Origin: Paenibacillus yonginensis
GTDB taxonomy: Bacteria > Bacillota > Bacilli > Paenibacillales > Paenibacillaceae
Direction of reading: 5' to 3'
Assembly (NCBI RefSeq): GCF_001685395.1
Contig: NZ_CP014167.1
Coordinates: forward strand, 4,596,001-4,660,000
DNA length: 64,000 nt
How positions within the stretch are numbered: the stretch's first letter is position 1; each line of letters starts with the position of its first letter. The position numbers were made by a program, and so were the translations under genes. Of this stretch, positions 27,194 through 35,601 are shown one piece after another. Below the pieces are notes generated by a model. The model had not been told where the DNA came from and made no database searches. It saw only the letters and a list, made by a program, of their open reading frames with translations.

Positions 27194-28999
27194 TCAGTCT
27201 TCCTTCGCTGGACCCAGCACGGCGAAACCGAATGCGGGAAGCCGCACCATCTCCTGGCCGTTCTCTTCTTGAAGCTGTACGGAACCAGAAGCAAAGAGGG
27301 TTCTCCAGCAGGCGGCAGCAGAAGGCGGAGCAGAGCATTTGCCCGCCTCCAGGCTTCGCCCTGTCCGCTTAGGCAGTTGAAAGGCCTGAGCTTGATCAGC
27401 CTTGTTGATCAGCACCAGCACACGGTCACGGTTCAGCCGGCGTTCGTACGCCAGCAGGGTACCCTCCCCGCCGGTCTCCTTAAAGTGGATGCTCCCCGTC
27501 CTTAAAGCCGGGTGGGCCTTGCGTAGCGCGATCAGCGTCTTGTAAAAAGCAAACAGCTCCTGGTCCTGCTGCTCCGGCTCCCAAGGCATACATTTCCGGC
27601 AGTCCGGGTCGGCCCCGCCGTCCAGACCGTATTCGTCGCCATAGTAGATGCACGGCGTTCCGCTGTAAGTAAACTGGATCACGGCCGCCAGCTTCATCTT
27701 ATCCTTGCTGCCTTCGCACAAGGTAAGCAGACGCGGCGTATCGTGGCTGTCCAGCAGGTTGAACAGCACCTCGCTGGCCTGACGGGGATACCGGGACAGC
27801 TGCATTTGAATCGCGTTCGCAAGCTCGCTGGCGTTCAGCGTGCCGCGCGCCACAAAATCCAGCACCGCATCGGTGAACGGATAATTCATCACGGCGTCGA
27901 ACTGGTCGCCCTGCAGCCAAGGCGAGGCTTCATGCCAGATTTCGCCTAGAATGTAGGCGTCCGGGTTGATCGCTTTAACCCGGCTGCGGAATTCCCGCCA
28001 GAAGTGGTGGTCCACTTCATTGGCGATATCCAGCCGCCAGCCGTCGATGCCGATTTCGCGGATCCAGTATTCGGCGGTGCCCAGCAGGTACTCCTTCACC
28101 TCCGGATTTTCGGTGTTCAGCTTTGGCATATGCGGCTCGAAGCTGAACGTATCGTAGTTGGGGCGGCCGTCCTTATCGGTCAGAGGGAATTCATGAATAT
28201 GGAACCAGTTCTTATATTTGGATTGTTCGCCTTTCTCAAGTACGTCCACGAACGGGGCGAAGGTCCGCCCGGCATGATTAAACACCGCATCCAGCAGCAC
28301 GCGGATGCCGCGGTCGTGGCAAAGCTGGACCAGCTCCTTGAGCTTTTCGCCGTCGCCGAAGTGAGGATCAATTTTCCGGTAGTCCTCGGTGTCGTATTTA
28401 TGGTTGGTTGCAGCCGCAAAAACCGGCGTGAAATAAATGGCCGTAATGCCCAGCTCGGACAAATGGTCCAGGTGGTCGATGACGCCCTGAAGGTCCCCGC
28501 CGAAATAATTGTCGGCCTCCGGTTTGCCGCCCCAAGGCTGCACGTCCTCCGGATCGTTGTTCGGGTCGCCGTTGGCAAACCGCTCCGGAAAGATTTGATA
28601 GAACACGGCATCCCTTACCCAGGCCGGTGTCCTGAAGACGTCAACCGGGTTGATAAACGGGAAATCAAATAACCGGTCAGGTTTACCCGGCCGTTCGTCG
28701 TGGAAATCATTTTCCGTCATCCACACGGACTCATGGCCATTCTGGAGCAGAAATCCGTATTTTAATCGGCGGAAGGGCGGCTGGACTTCACATTCCCAAT
28801 AGTCGAATCTCTTGTCGGACAGAACAAGCTTCATCGGCACAAGCTCCTCCGTTTGATCCCAGGCATATTTATCGCCGACCCAGGCGTGGACTTCAGTCAT
28901 ATCGCCTTTTTTGGCGCGGAGCCGCAGATGGAGCGTATAGTCGTCATAAGCATAAGCCCAGTTCATTTTTGGACGGTGATAGACAGCTTCAAGCAGCAT
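27194..28999 (-). CDS. Cyclomaltodextrinase / neopullulanase (GH13_20), copy 2
   Basis: 601 aa paralogue of the 582-aa enzyme at 17081-18829, with the same CBM34 plus GH13 plan. The catalytic motifs G-W-R-L-D-I-A-N-E-V, G-E-I-W-H-E and L-L-D-S-H-D are all intact. It differs by an ~18-residue insertion in the C-terminal domain (around T-G-R-S-L-E-A-G-K-C-S-A-P-P), which makes the end locally Ala/Ser-rich. It likely has overlapping but distinct maltodextrin/cyclodextrin specificity. Like copy 1 it has a hairpin with T-run in its leader (29042-29088). Confidence 0.9.
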   Translation of the reverse strand: MLLEAVYHRPKMNWAYAYDDYTLHLRLRAKKGDMTEVHAWVGDKYAWDQTEELVPMKLVLSDKRFDYWECEVQPPFRRLKYGFLLQNGHESVWMTENDFHDERPGKPDRLFDFPFINPVDVFRTPAWVRDAVFYQIFPERFANGDPNNDPEDVQPWGGKPEADNYFGGDLQGVIDHLDHLSELGITAIYFTPVFAAATNHKYDTEDYRKIDPHFGDGEKLKELVQLCHDRGIRVLLDAVFNHAGRTFAPFVDVLEKGEQSKYKNWFHIHEFPLTDKDGRPNYDTFSFEPHMPKLNTENPEVKEYLLGTAEYWIREIGIDGWRLDIANEVDHHFWREFRSRVKAINPDAYILGEIWHEASPWLQGDQFDAVMNYPFTDAVLDFVARGTLNASELANAIQMQLSRYPRQASEVLFNLLDSHDTPRLLTLCEGSKDKMKLAAVIQFTYSGTPCIYYGDEYGLDGGADPDCRKCMPWEPEQQDQELFAFYKTLIALRKAHPALRTGSIHFKETGGEGTLLAYERRLNRDRVLVLINKADQAQAFQLPKRTGRSLEAGKCSAPPSAAACWRTLFASGSVQLQEENGQEMVRLPAFGFAVLGPAKED

Positions 29000-29041
29000 C
29001 GAATTCCTCCCAGCATGGATTTAAATAAGGACTTGCGCAGC

Positions 29042-29088
29042 AAAAAAACATAAACGGACGAAGGATAGGATTTCCAAACCATCCTTCG
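29042..29088 (-). promoter_or_regulatory. Leader terminator hairpin upstream of cyclomaltodextrinase 2
   Basis: Minus strand: CGAAGGAT ... ATCCTTCG, perfect 8-bp stem (29088-29059), then a TTTTTTT run at 29048-29042, 43 bases before the start codon. Another short hairpin (TCTGCG ... CGCAGA, ~29102-29120) precedes it. No minus-strand gene lies upstream, so it resembles an attenuator, as at copy 1. Confidence 0.5.
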
Positions 29089-29156
29089 CAAATTCCACAG
29101 ATCTGCGTGCAATCCGCAGAAAAACACAACAATTACAAGAAATGTGATACCTAAAC

Positions 29157-29185
29157 CTTTGTTATCCGTATATACTTAATATAAT
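29157..29185 (+). promoter_or_regulatory. nfeD operon promoter
   Basis: Perfect TATAAT at 29180-29185 with CTTTGT 17 bases upstream; transcription would start ~20 bases before the nfeD start codon. Confidence 0.5.
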
Positions 29186-29212
29186 GCTGAATAAAGGTGG
29201 TGAATCTGCCCT

Positions 29213-29647
29213 ATGCATATGTGGACGATCTGGTTGATCGCAGCAGGCGTTCTGTTCGTTCTGGAAATGTTTACGCTTACGTTCTATTTGCTGTGGATTT
29301 GTCTGGGGGCGGTCGCGGCGCTGCTGATTTCGTTAGTGCTGCCCGATGCGATTCTTTTGCAGGTGCTTGTCGGCTGTATAGTGGCTCTTGTGTTAACCGT
29401 CTTTACCAAACCGTTGTCCCGCAGACTCCGGACTTCCCGGGGATTTCAGGATGCGGGCACCGAGCTCATCGGACGGCAGGGCATTGTCGTTGAACCGATC
29501 GAGCCGGGACATTACGGCATCGTCAAAATCGGCGGCGATACATGGAGCGCTACGGCTCCGGTTTCTCTGGGGAAAGATGAACGCGTGAGGGTTATGAAGA
29601 TGAGCAGTACAAGAATTGAAGTGGAGAAATGGGAGGAGATTCTTTAA
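29213..29647 (+). CDS. NfeD-family membrane protein
   Basis: 144 aa. Three or four hydrophobic segments in the first ~75 residues are followed by a soluble OB-fold C-terminal domain (G-R-Q-G-I-V-V-E-P-I ... G-D-T-W-S-A). This is the short NfeD form (YuaF type) that partners SPFH/flotillin-like proteins in membrane microdomains and stress responses. The ribosome site AAAGGTGG precedes ATG 29213; an ATG two codons later is possible. It overlaps the SPFH gene by one base (TAATG), so the two are translationally coupled. Confidence 0.88.
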   Translation: MHMWTIWLIAAGVLFVLEMFTLTFYLLWICLGAVAALLISLVLPDAILLQVLVGCIVALVLTVFTKPLSRRLRTSRGFQDAGTELIGRQGIVVEPIEPGHYGIVKIGGDTWSATAPVSLGKDERVRVMKMSSTRIEVEKWEEIL

Positions 29648-30576
29648 TGCAGTGGATTGTTATCGTAGTTATTCTGGTTGTCGTCATCGCTTTCATCGCG
29701 CTGACGGTGAAGGTTGTCCCGCAGCAGCGGGTAGGCGTTGTGGAACGTCTCGGTAAATTCAACCGTTTGCTGAATCCGGGCCTTAATATCCTTATTCCGG
29801 TTATTGATCAAGTAAGGATCTATCACGATTTGCGGATCCAGCAGGCCAACGTGCCGCCGCAGACGGTTATCACGAAAGATAATGTTCAGGTGCAGATCGA
29901 CTCGATTATTTTCTATCAGGTCGTGAATCCGGAGCAGGCAACTTATGGCATTTCCGATTATGTCTACGGGGTGCGCAATATCTCCACGGCTACCATGCGT
30001 CAAATCATCGGTAAGCTGGAGCTGGACGAAACGTTGTCCGGCCGGGAGAAAATCTCCAACGAAATCCGTATCGCCCTGGACGAAGCCACCGAGAAGTGGG
30101 GCGTTCGCATCGAACGGGTGGAGGTTATCGACATCCAGCCGCCAACCGACATTCAGGAAGCCATGGACAAACAGATGAAGGCCGAGCGGAACAAACGGGC
30201 GATTGTGCTGGAGGCGGAAGCAGCCAAGCAGGATATGATCCTTCGCGCAGAAGGGGATAAGCAAAGTAAAATCCTCAAGGCTGAAGGCGACAAGGAAGCG
30301 CGCATCCGCGAAGCGGAAGGTCTGCGTCAGGCACAGGAGCTGGAAGCGCTCGGTCAGGCGAAGGCAATCGAAGCTGTAGCGGCCGCCGAGAAGCAGCGGA
30401 TCGAGCTGATCCGCAGCGCAGGTCTGGACGAAACGGTGCTGGCCTACCGCTCCTTCGAAGCGCTTGAGGAAGTGGCCAAAGGTCCGGCCAACAAAGTATT
30501 CATTCCGTCCAACGCGGTGGAAACGCTGGGCAGCCTTGGCGCTGTAGGCGAGCTGTTTAAAGAGAAGAAAGCTTGA
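29647..30576 (+). CDS. SPFH/Band-7 (stomatin/slipin-like, QmcA-type) protein
   Basis: 309 aa. One N-terminal membrane helix (residues ~3-21) is followed by the Band-7 domain (V-P-Q-Q-R-V-G-V-V-E-R-L-G-K-F). A long Glu/Ala/Lys coiled coil comes next, and the C-terminus ends in L-F-K-E-K-K-A. The start is ATG 29647, overlapping the nfeD stop, with GGGAGGAG eight bases upstream. SPFH proteins oligomerise at the membrane and organise protease or envelope-stress complexes with NfeD. Closest in type to stomatin/slipin rather than the longer FloT. Confidence 0.9.
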   Translation: MQWIVIVVILVVVIAFIALTVKVVPQQRVGVVERLGKFNRLLNPGLNILIPVIDQVRIYHDLRIQQANVPPQTVITKDNVQVQIDSIIFYQVVNPEQATYGISDYVYGVRNISTATMRQIIGKLELDETLSGREKISNEIRIALDEATEKWGVRIERVEVIDIQPPTDIQEAMDKQMKAERNKRAIVLEAEAAKQDMILRAEGDKQSKILKAEGDKEARIREAEGLRQAQELEALGQAKAIEAVAAAEKQRIELIRSAGLDETVLAYRSFEALEEVAKGPANKVFIPSNAVETLGSLGAVGELFKEKKA

Positions 30577-30618
30577 GTATCGACAGCATTTGATTGGACT
30601 AAGGGCCCCACACCTTCG

Positions 30619-30667
30619 AAAATCCTCCTGTACTCCAGAACGGAGTGCAAGGAGGATTTTCTTTTTT
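30619..30667 (+). terminator. Terminator of nfeD-slipin operon
   Basis: Perfect AAAATCCTCC / GGAGGATTTT stem with inner CTCC/GGAG, followed by CTTTTTT. Confidence 0.9.
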
Positions 30668-30706
30668 GCGGCTAAGGGGACAACAAATAGCATCCCGAAA
30701 TCGGGG

Positions 30707-30769
30707 AACAGCCAACAGCAAGCGGCAAGCGGCGAATGGCGAATGGCAAGCGGTGAACGGCGAACGGAA
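30707..30769. repeat. Nine 7-bp degenerate tandem units
   Basis: Consecutive heptamers in exact 7-bp register: AACAGCC, AACAGCA, AGCGGCA, AGCGGCG, AATGGCG, AATGGCA, AGCGGTG, AACGGCG, AACGGAA. The array abuts a terminator hairpin. Confidence 0.75.
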
Positions 30770-30770
30770 A

Positions 30771-30804
30771 AAGCCCGGTCAAGGGGGTTCTTGACCGGGC
30801 TTTT
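30771..30804. terminator. Terminator hairpin after heptamer array (bidirectional)
   Basis: Perfect 13-bp stem AAGCCCGGTCAAG / CTTGACCGGGCTT with T-rich ends on both strands; it can end the minus-strand pspA transcript. Confidence 0.8.
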
Positions 30805-30904
30805 GTTAGGCTGCCAAAACGGAAGTTTGATTCCGGCTGACAGCAATCTTGTTATAGCTAAGGTTGGCAGCTTAGCGTTTATTAGCGTTTAGTTACACGG
30901 TGTG

Positions 30905-31588
30905 TTACTCTGCGGTTTTCCCGCTGTTGTCAGCTTCTTTGGCCTGAGTCCGGCCCTGCAGCCGGGCCAGCTCTTCATCAACCTGGCTGGAGTATGCCGG
31001 GTTGCCGCTGTAAGAACTGCTGGAACCGCTGGCGGCAGCCGAAGCTTCCCAGCCGTTGATCTTCTCTTCCATGCGCTCGAAGCCGCGCGCGGCCGAACCT
31101 GTATCCAGGCCCCGGCTGAATTGCGGGTGAGCGGAGGCTTTCAGCTCGGAGGCTTTGCGGGCACGTTCCGCAAGCTCCTCACGTTTCTTTTTGAGGCGTT
31201 CCAGCTCCTCTTTGCCCATTTCGAGCTGCGTTTCCAGCTCAGCAATCCGCTGGCTGACGGCATCCGCTTCTGCGGCCAGGCGGGAAACCTGCTCCGTATA
31301 ATGAAGTTTGGCTTCAACCGCTCTGCGTGCGGCCAGCTCATCGCCATCGGCAATAGCCTGGAGAGCCAGCTGCTCTTTCAAGGTGATTTGACGTTCGGCA
31401 TCCTCGCGTTTGGCCTGCAGGATACGGGCGGAGGTTTTGGCGGCGTTCAGCTCGCTGCTCGCGTCATCCAGCTCTTCCTCCAGGTTGCGCAAATACTGGC
31501 CGGTCATGACGACCGGGTCCTCCAGCTTGTTCAGGGCTTCATGCAAAGTGGCTTTTGTAATATTGGCAATTCGTTCAAATAAACTCAT
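30905..31588 (-). CDS. pspA: PspA/IM30-family membrane-stress protein
   Basis: 227 aa from ATG 31588. AAGGAG lies eight bases upstream, while the extra in-frame codons further out lack support. It starts M-S-L-F-E-R-I-A-N-I, the amphipathic membrane-binding helix of PspA, and continues as one long Glu/Lys/Ala coiled coil. A low-complexity Ser/Ala/Gly stretch precedes the C-terminal helix (Q-V-D-E-E-L-A-R-L). It forms scaffold-like assemblies that protect the cytoplasmic membrane. The PspC gene lies just upstream on the same strand. Confidence 0.9.
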   Translation of the reverse strand: MSLFERIANITKATLHEALNKLEDPVVMTGQYLRNLEEELDDASSELNAAKTSARILQAKREDAERQITLKEQLALQAIADGDELAARRAVEAKLHYTEQVSRLAAEADAVSQRIAELETQLEMGKEELERLKKKREELAERARKASELKASAHPQFSRGLDTGSAARGFERMEEKINGWEASAAASGSSSSYSGNPAYSSQVDEELARLQGRTQAKEADNSGKTAE

Positions 31589-31631
31589 GTTCATCTCTCC
31601 TTGGAAGGGATTTTTGTGAAGCAGCTCATTT

Positions 31632-31871
31632 TTAATATTTCGATGAGTAGGAATCGTCGATGTCATACCAGCCGACAGGCTCATCCGGCACAATCAGGCT
31701 GGCGATCAGGTAAATGGCCACGACTGCGCCGAAGCTGCAGAAGGCAGCAATGACAACGGCTAGCCGAATAATCGTAGCGTCAAACCCGAGCCACTGGGCA
31801 AGTCCGCCGCACAAACCCGAGATTTTCTTATCTTTTCTGGAACGGTATAATTTACTCATTCCTGCATCCAC
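31632..31871 (-). CDS. pspC: PspC-domain membrane protein
   Basis: 79 aa (or 75 from the in-frame ATG at 31859, which begins M-S-K-L-Y-R-S like most family members). The PspC domain reads K-K-I-S-G-L-C-G-G-L-A-Q-W-L-G-F, followed by one or two hydrophobic segments (~38-60) and a short acidic tail ending Y-S-S-K-Y. It probably senses membrane stress or tethers PspA, encoded 43 bases downstream. The ribosome site is weak for both starts. Confidence 0.85.
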   Translation of the reverse strand: MDAGMSKLYRSRKDKKISGLCGGLAQWLGFDATIIRLAVVIAAFCSFGAVVAIYLIASLIVPDEPVGWYDIDDSYSSKY

Positions 31872-32157
31872 TCGCTTTCTCGTTCATTTGTTATGTCTTT
31901 ATCTTAGTCTGTTCAGACCTTCTTCAAAACGGCCCGCAGACGGTTTGTGGACTGGACCTTGGTCGGGGAGCGGCTCGGTCCCGGAGACGGGGGGACATCC
32001 TGAAGGCCCGGACTATTTGCGGAAATATAGTCTGAAAAAAAGGAATTTACCGTATAACTGTAAAAGAAGATTGGCAGAGTAAGTCAGATAAGGAAAAGGT
32101 AGAGAAGGTTAACCTGAGAGTGGGTTAGAAATAGGGAATGAAAAAGGAGTGACTTTC

Positions 32158-32712
32158 ATGAGTATAGTGGTCATTAACGGCAGCGGCAGGGAGGGAGGAA
32201 ATACGGAGGAGCTAACCCGGCTTGCGCTTCAAGGGCTTGAATATAAGGAGATTGTTCTGCGCGAGAAACAGATTCTGCCGATTGTCGACCAGCGTCATAC
32301 GCCAGGCGGGTTCGACCCGGTGAATGATGATTATGATGCGGTGATTCAGGAAATGCTCGCGGCCGATGTGCTTGTTTTTGTATCTCCCGTGTATTGGTAC
32401 AGCGTGTCGGGCCTGATGAAAAATGTGTTCGACCGCTGGTCCCAATCCCTGCGCGATCCGAGATTTGTTGATTTTAAAACGAAGATGGCGGAGAAGAAGG
32501 CTTATGCCATTGTGGTGGGCGGGGACAACCCGCGCATTAAAGCCCTGCCGATGATTCAGCAGCTGAAATACACGTTTGATTTTGTCGGTTTGCCGTTTGA
32601 AGGGTATGTGCTGGGGCAGGCTTCCAAACCCGGCGATATCCAGAATGACCGGCGAGCTTTGGCTGAAGCCGCTTGGCTGAACGACCAGCTGAAGGCTCAG
32701 GTCAACGTCTAA
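32158..32712 (+). CDS. NAD(P)H-dependent FMN reductase (flavodoxin-like fold)
   Basis: 184 aa. The N-terminal G-S-G-R-E-G-G-N-T phosphate-binding loop and P-V-Y-W-Y-S-V-S-G-L-M-K segment are typical of NADPH-dependent FMN reductase/multimeric flavodoxin proteins. ATG 32158 is chosen because AAAAGGAG lies at 32142-32149; the GTG at 32149 overlaps it. It stands alone between 270 bases of unassigned sequence and a strong terminator. Probable role: reduction of quinones or flavin; substrate unknown. Confidence 0.83.
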   Translation: MSIVVINGSGREGGNTEELTRLALQGLEYKEIVLREKQILPIVDQRHTPGGFDPVNDDYDAVIQEMLAADVLVFVSPVYWYSVSGLMKNVFDRWSQSLRDPRFVDFKTKMAEKKAYAIVVGGDNPRIKALPMIQQLKYTFDFVGLPFEGYVLGQASKPGDIQNDRRALAEAAWLNDQLKAQVNV

Positions 32713-32740
32713 GCAGTTAATTCGATATAGCGAAAAAAGA

Positions 32741-32806
32741 AAGGCAGACCCGGGAACGGAGCAGCGAAAGGAATCGCTCTCCTGCTTCCGGGTCTGCCTT
32801 GTTTAG
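32741..32806. terminator. Bidirectional terminator between reductase and ycnI
   Basis: 13-bp stem AAGGCAGACCCGG / CCGGGTCTGCCTT with a smaller inner hairpin. It serves two convergent genes. Confidence 0.88.
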
Positions 32807-33556
32807 TTATGTTTTGCGGCGGCCGTTCTGAACGGCAAACCATAAAGCGGCCAGCGATACGATCAGGGCTACGATCGTAATGATCAGCGTCACCGTCTGC
32901 ATGACGTTGTTTGAGGAACCGCTTGCGGCAGTTGTGCTGTCTGCGCCGGCCTTGGCGCTTGCGTTGTCCCCGGAAGCGGCGGTTCCGGCATTGGTGTCCC
33001 CGCTGCCTGCATTGCCGGAATCTCCGGCTGCTGCATCATGGCCGTGACCGGCGTCAGCAGAGGCTGCACCGGCAGCAGCCGAAGTGATTTTGGTGATGGA
33101 ATGCGGGTTGTCGCCGCCTTCCTCGCCCGTCCACTCGACGACCGTACCGTCGCTGTAGTATTGGAAAGCATCCCAGGCCAAGTCGCTTTCATTAGCCGGA
33201 TTCTTGGCTACAAAGCTGAATTGCTGAAATTGTCCGGGTTCGATGCCGCTTCCGGCGTCGGCTTCCCAGGTAATCGTCTTGATTTTGCCGCTGTCATCCT
33301 TATCCGTTGTTGTCTTCCAGCCTGGAACCGGCTGATATTGCTCGAGTTCGGCCTGCTCGGGCACCTTGAGGGCAACCTTGACCGTAGGCAGATCTTTTTC
33401 AGTAGGTACTTTCATGGTGTAGGTTTCCCAGGCGTCCGGAGCGGACTCGGCCGGTTTGACGGTAACGTGGGCGCTGGCAATCCCAGCGAACAGCAGGGCC
33501 CCGGTCAGAGCGGTCGACAGGATGGAGGCGAAGCGCAATGATTTTTTGAATGCCAT
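32807..33556 (-). CDS. ycnI: YcnI-family copper-binding exported protein
   Basis: 249 aa. A signal peptide ends A-S-A before His30, leaving mature N-terminal H-V-T-V-K-P, the copper-coordinating start of DUF1775/YcnI proteins. The domain contains P-G-W and P-G-Q-F-Q-Q-F-S-F, typical of the family. A long Ala/Gly/Ser/Asp linker follows, then a single C-terminal membrane helix (~218-240) and a basic tail, so the protein is anchored outside the cell. It lies downstream of the CopC/CopD-type ycnJ on the same strand, a pairing also known in Bacillus subtilis, and beside csoR-copZ. Likely role: copper acquisition or handling. Confidence 0.9.
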   Translation of the reverse strand: MAFKKSLRFASILSTALTGALLFAGIASAHVTVKPAESAPDAWETYTMKVPTEKDLPTVKVALKVPEQAELEQYQPVPGWKTTTDKDDSGKIKTITWEADAGSGIEPGQFQQFSFVAKNPANESDLAWDAFQYYSDGTVVEWTGEEGGDNPHSITKITSAAAGAASADAGHGHDAAAGDSGNAGSGDTNAGTAASGDNASAKAGADSTTAASGSSNNVMQTVTLIITIVALIVSLAALWFAVQNGRRKT

Positions 33557-33618
33557 GTCAGAAACTCCCCTTTAAGAACGGAATATGGATATCTATAGAT
33601 CATCTGATTAGCGGCGGC

Positions 33619-35274
33619 TTATGGAGCGCCAGCCTTAAACGTGAAGCTGCCGTCATACGTATCCAGCGATTTCAACAGCACATGATATTCGGCGCGCCAG
33701 CGGCCCGGCATAAGGAGCGAAGCGTTGCCTTCAAGCTGGCTGGCATCGGTTAAAGTAACCTCTTCTTCCATGTTGGACATTTCCAAACAAATTAATCTAA
33801 TCGTAATCTGCTGGACCTCGGCGGGCTGGCCGTTGACGTCGGTAACCGTTGCTTTGAAATGATTATTGCCTACTTTGGCAGGTGCAACATCAATTAAAGT
33901 GGTATAGCCGGATTTGGCCGTCTCCGAATGCTCGTAAGGTCCGCCTTTTGGCGCTCCCGGAGACAGGTTGGTCAATACGGCCGCAAGTATCAGGGCGGCA
34001 ATCCCGGCAGCCCATTCAAGCTTAACCGCCCGTCCAAGGCGGCGTTTGGCCCGTCCCCTGAGGAAGTTCGTCAGGGCGAAGGAGAGCATCGCCAGCATAA
34101 TTGCTGCTTTAGCGATCAGAATCCAGCCGTAAGTCGTATTGAACAAGGCATTCAGATCGGGCAAATAAATGATGCTGCCGTAAAGCCCGCTGAATAGCAG
34201 CACGACCGCGCTGATCGACCCGGTATCAGTAAAACGTCTTACCGTATCCGGATAAAGCGTGCCGCTCTCATCTTGGGCGGCGGCTTTGGGAAGCATAAAA
34301 GCCATCACCAGCAGTCCGCCGACCCAAACCGCAGCCGCGCTCAGATGCAGGAAGTCCGCCGCGCTGGCGGCCAGGCGGGACGGAGCGGTTGCCGGATGCC
34401 CGATCATGGCTTTCATAGCGGCTATAGCTGCCGCATTAAGCAAAGCCAGGAAACCATACATCCGGCGGCGTTTCACGTAGTCGCGCGACCATAACGCATA
34501 AACCAGAAAGGCAAGCGGGAGCAGCAGCAGGGTCTGCACCCACCAGAGGGTACCGAACAAGCCCTCCTTCAGCGTCTCTCGGAACCATTCCCCCTGCCAC
34601 AGCGTAAGCCAGTTCGCTCCGGTCTCAAGCCGGATTTGCAGAGGCAGGCTGAACAGGATGCCCAAAACGGTCAGAATTGAGCCGGTCAGCAGGAGCAGAC
34701 GGAATCGGCCCATTTCGAACGCTTCGGCGCGGAAGGCACGCGGGAACAGCCACAGCGGAAAAGCCAGGCCGCCCGCAAGCAGCATAAGCCCGCCGTACAG
34801 GAGCCAGCGGATGATCACCTGATCGGCGCCGGGAGCCCCCCCTGCGGACAAGTCCCCGGCCGCCAAAGCGGCAGCGGCGGCACCCGCCGCGTCGCCGACG
34901 GCGAAAGGAACGGTGCCCGAGATCGGATGGCCGTCACCGGAGATTACTCTCCATCTGGCGACGTAGACCCCTTCGGGCAGGTCCTTCTCGAGCTTCACCG
35001 ACAAACCGGCGGGATTATCCGCGTCGATGACCGGCTCCCCGCTGCTCACCTTCTGTCCTTTGTTATTCAGGACGCTGAGTGCAAAAAAGGAAGGGTCGAA
35101 GGCTTCATTAAACAGCAAGTGCACCTCGGTTGGCGCTGTCTGCAAAGCCTGTCCGGAAGCCGGCTCGGATTTGATGATATAAGCATGGGCAAAGCTGGCC
35201 GCCGGAACGAGCAGCTGGAACAGGAAAAATAGAAGAAAGGCGGCAAACGCGCCGGTTACATACTTTTTGGGCAT
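33619..35274 (-). CDS. ycnJ: CopC-CopD fusion copper import protein (YcnJ-like)
   Basis: 551 aa. The signal peptide ends S-F-A before His30; mature H-A-Y-I-I-K-S-E-P-A is the CopC copper-site start, with a second His in S-G-D-G-H-P-I-S-G-T. A linker rich in Ala/Gly leads to the CopD membrane domain with about eight helices. A C-terminal extracytoplasmic YtkA-like domain (~450-551) completes the protein. The three-part plan and length match B. subtilis YcnJ, a copper importer induced in copper limitation. It is divergent from csoR-copZ, which handle copper excess. Confidence 0.9.
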   Translation of the reverse strand: MPKKYVTGAFAAFLLFFLFQLLVPAASFAHAYIIKSEPASGQALQTAPTEVHLLFNEAFDPSFFALSVLNNKGQKVSSGEPVIDADNPAGLSVKLEKDLPEGVYVARWRVISGDGHPISGTVPFAVGDAAGAAAAALAAGDLSAGGAPGADQVIIRWLLYGGLMLLAGGLAFPLWLFPRAFRAEAFEMGRFRLLLLTGSILTVLGILFSLPLQIRLETGANWLTLWQGEWFRETLKEGLFGTLWWVQTLLLLPLAFLVYALWSRDYVKRRRMYGFLALLNAAAIAAMKAMIGHPATAPSRLAASAADFLHLSAAAVWVGGLLVMAFMLPKAAAQDESGTLYPDTVRRFTDTGSISAVVLLFSGLYGSIIYLPDLNALFNTTYGWILIAKAAIMLAMLSFALTNFLRGRAKRRLGRAVKLEWAAGIAALILAAVLTNLSPGAPKGGPYEHSETAKSGYTTLIDVAPAKVGNNHFKATVTDVNGQPAEVQQITIRLICLEMSNMEEEVTLTDASQLEGNASLLMPGRWRAEYHVLLKSLDTYDGSFTFKAGAP

Positions 35275-35499
35275 AAAATTACCTACTCTCTCGGAACTCG
35301 TGTTTGTTCAATTTAACACGGAGCGCCAGACAAATCATGACCAAATCGGGCTATGAACTATTTAAAATTTGAAAAGACCTGTGTCTATCCTGTGAAAGAT
35401 GGGCGGGGCATTGCTGCTGCTGGGCATACGGATGATAAAAACTAACCTTATTTCTGTATGCCCTAACAGATAGCGGGTTTAAACCAAGTATTTTTAAAC

Positions 35500-35528
35500 T
35501 TGTTTTATATAGGGGGTGGGGGTATAAT
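35500..35528 (+). promoter_or_regulatory. csoR promoter with G-tract spacer
   Basis: TTGTTT, 17-base spacer, TATAAT. The spacer is TATATAGGGGGTGGGGG; the GGGGGTAT half resembles CsoR operators (TACCCC/GGGGTA type), so CsoR autoregulation is likely. A perfect palindrome GGTTTAAACC lies just upstream at ~35476-35485. Confidence 0.6.
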
Positions 35529-35601
35529 GGAAAGCGTAGCAGGGAGATCACAGAACAAACTGAAGTGAATAGTTCATTTTTTTAATAAGGAAGTGAAGTC
35601 C

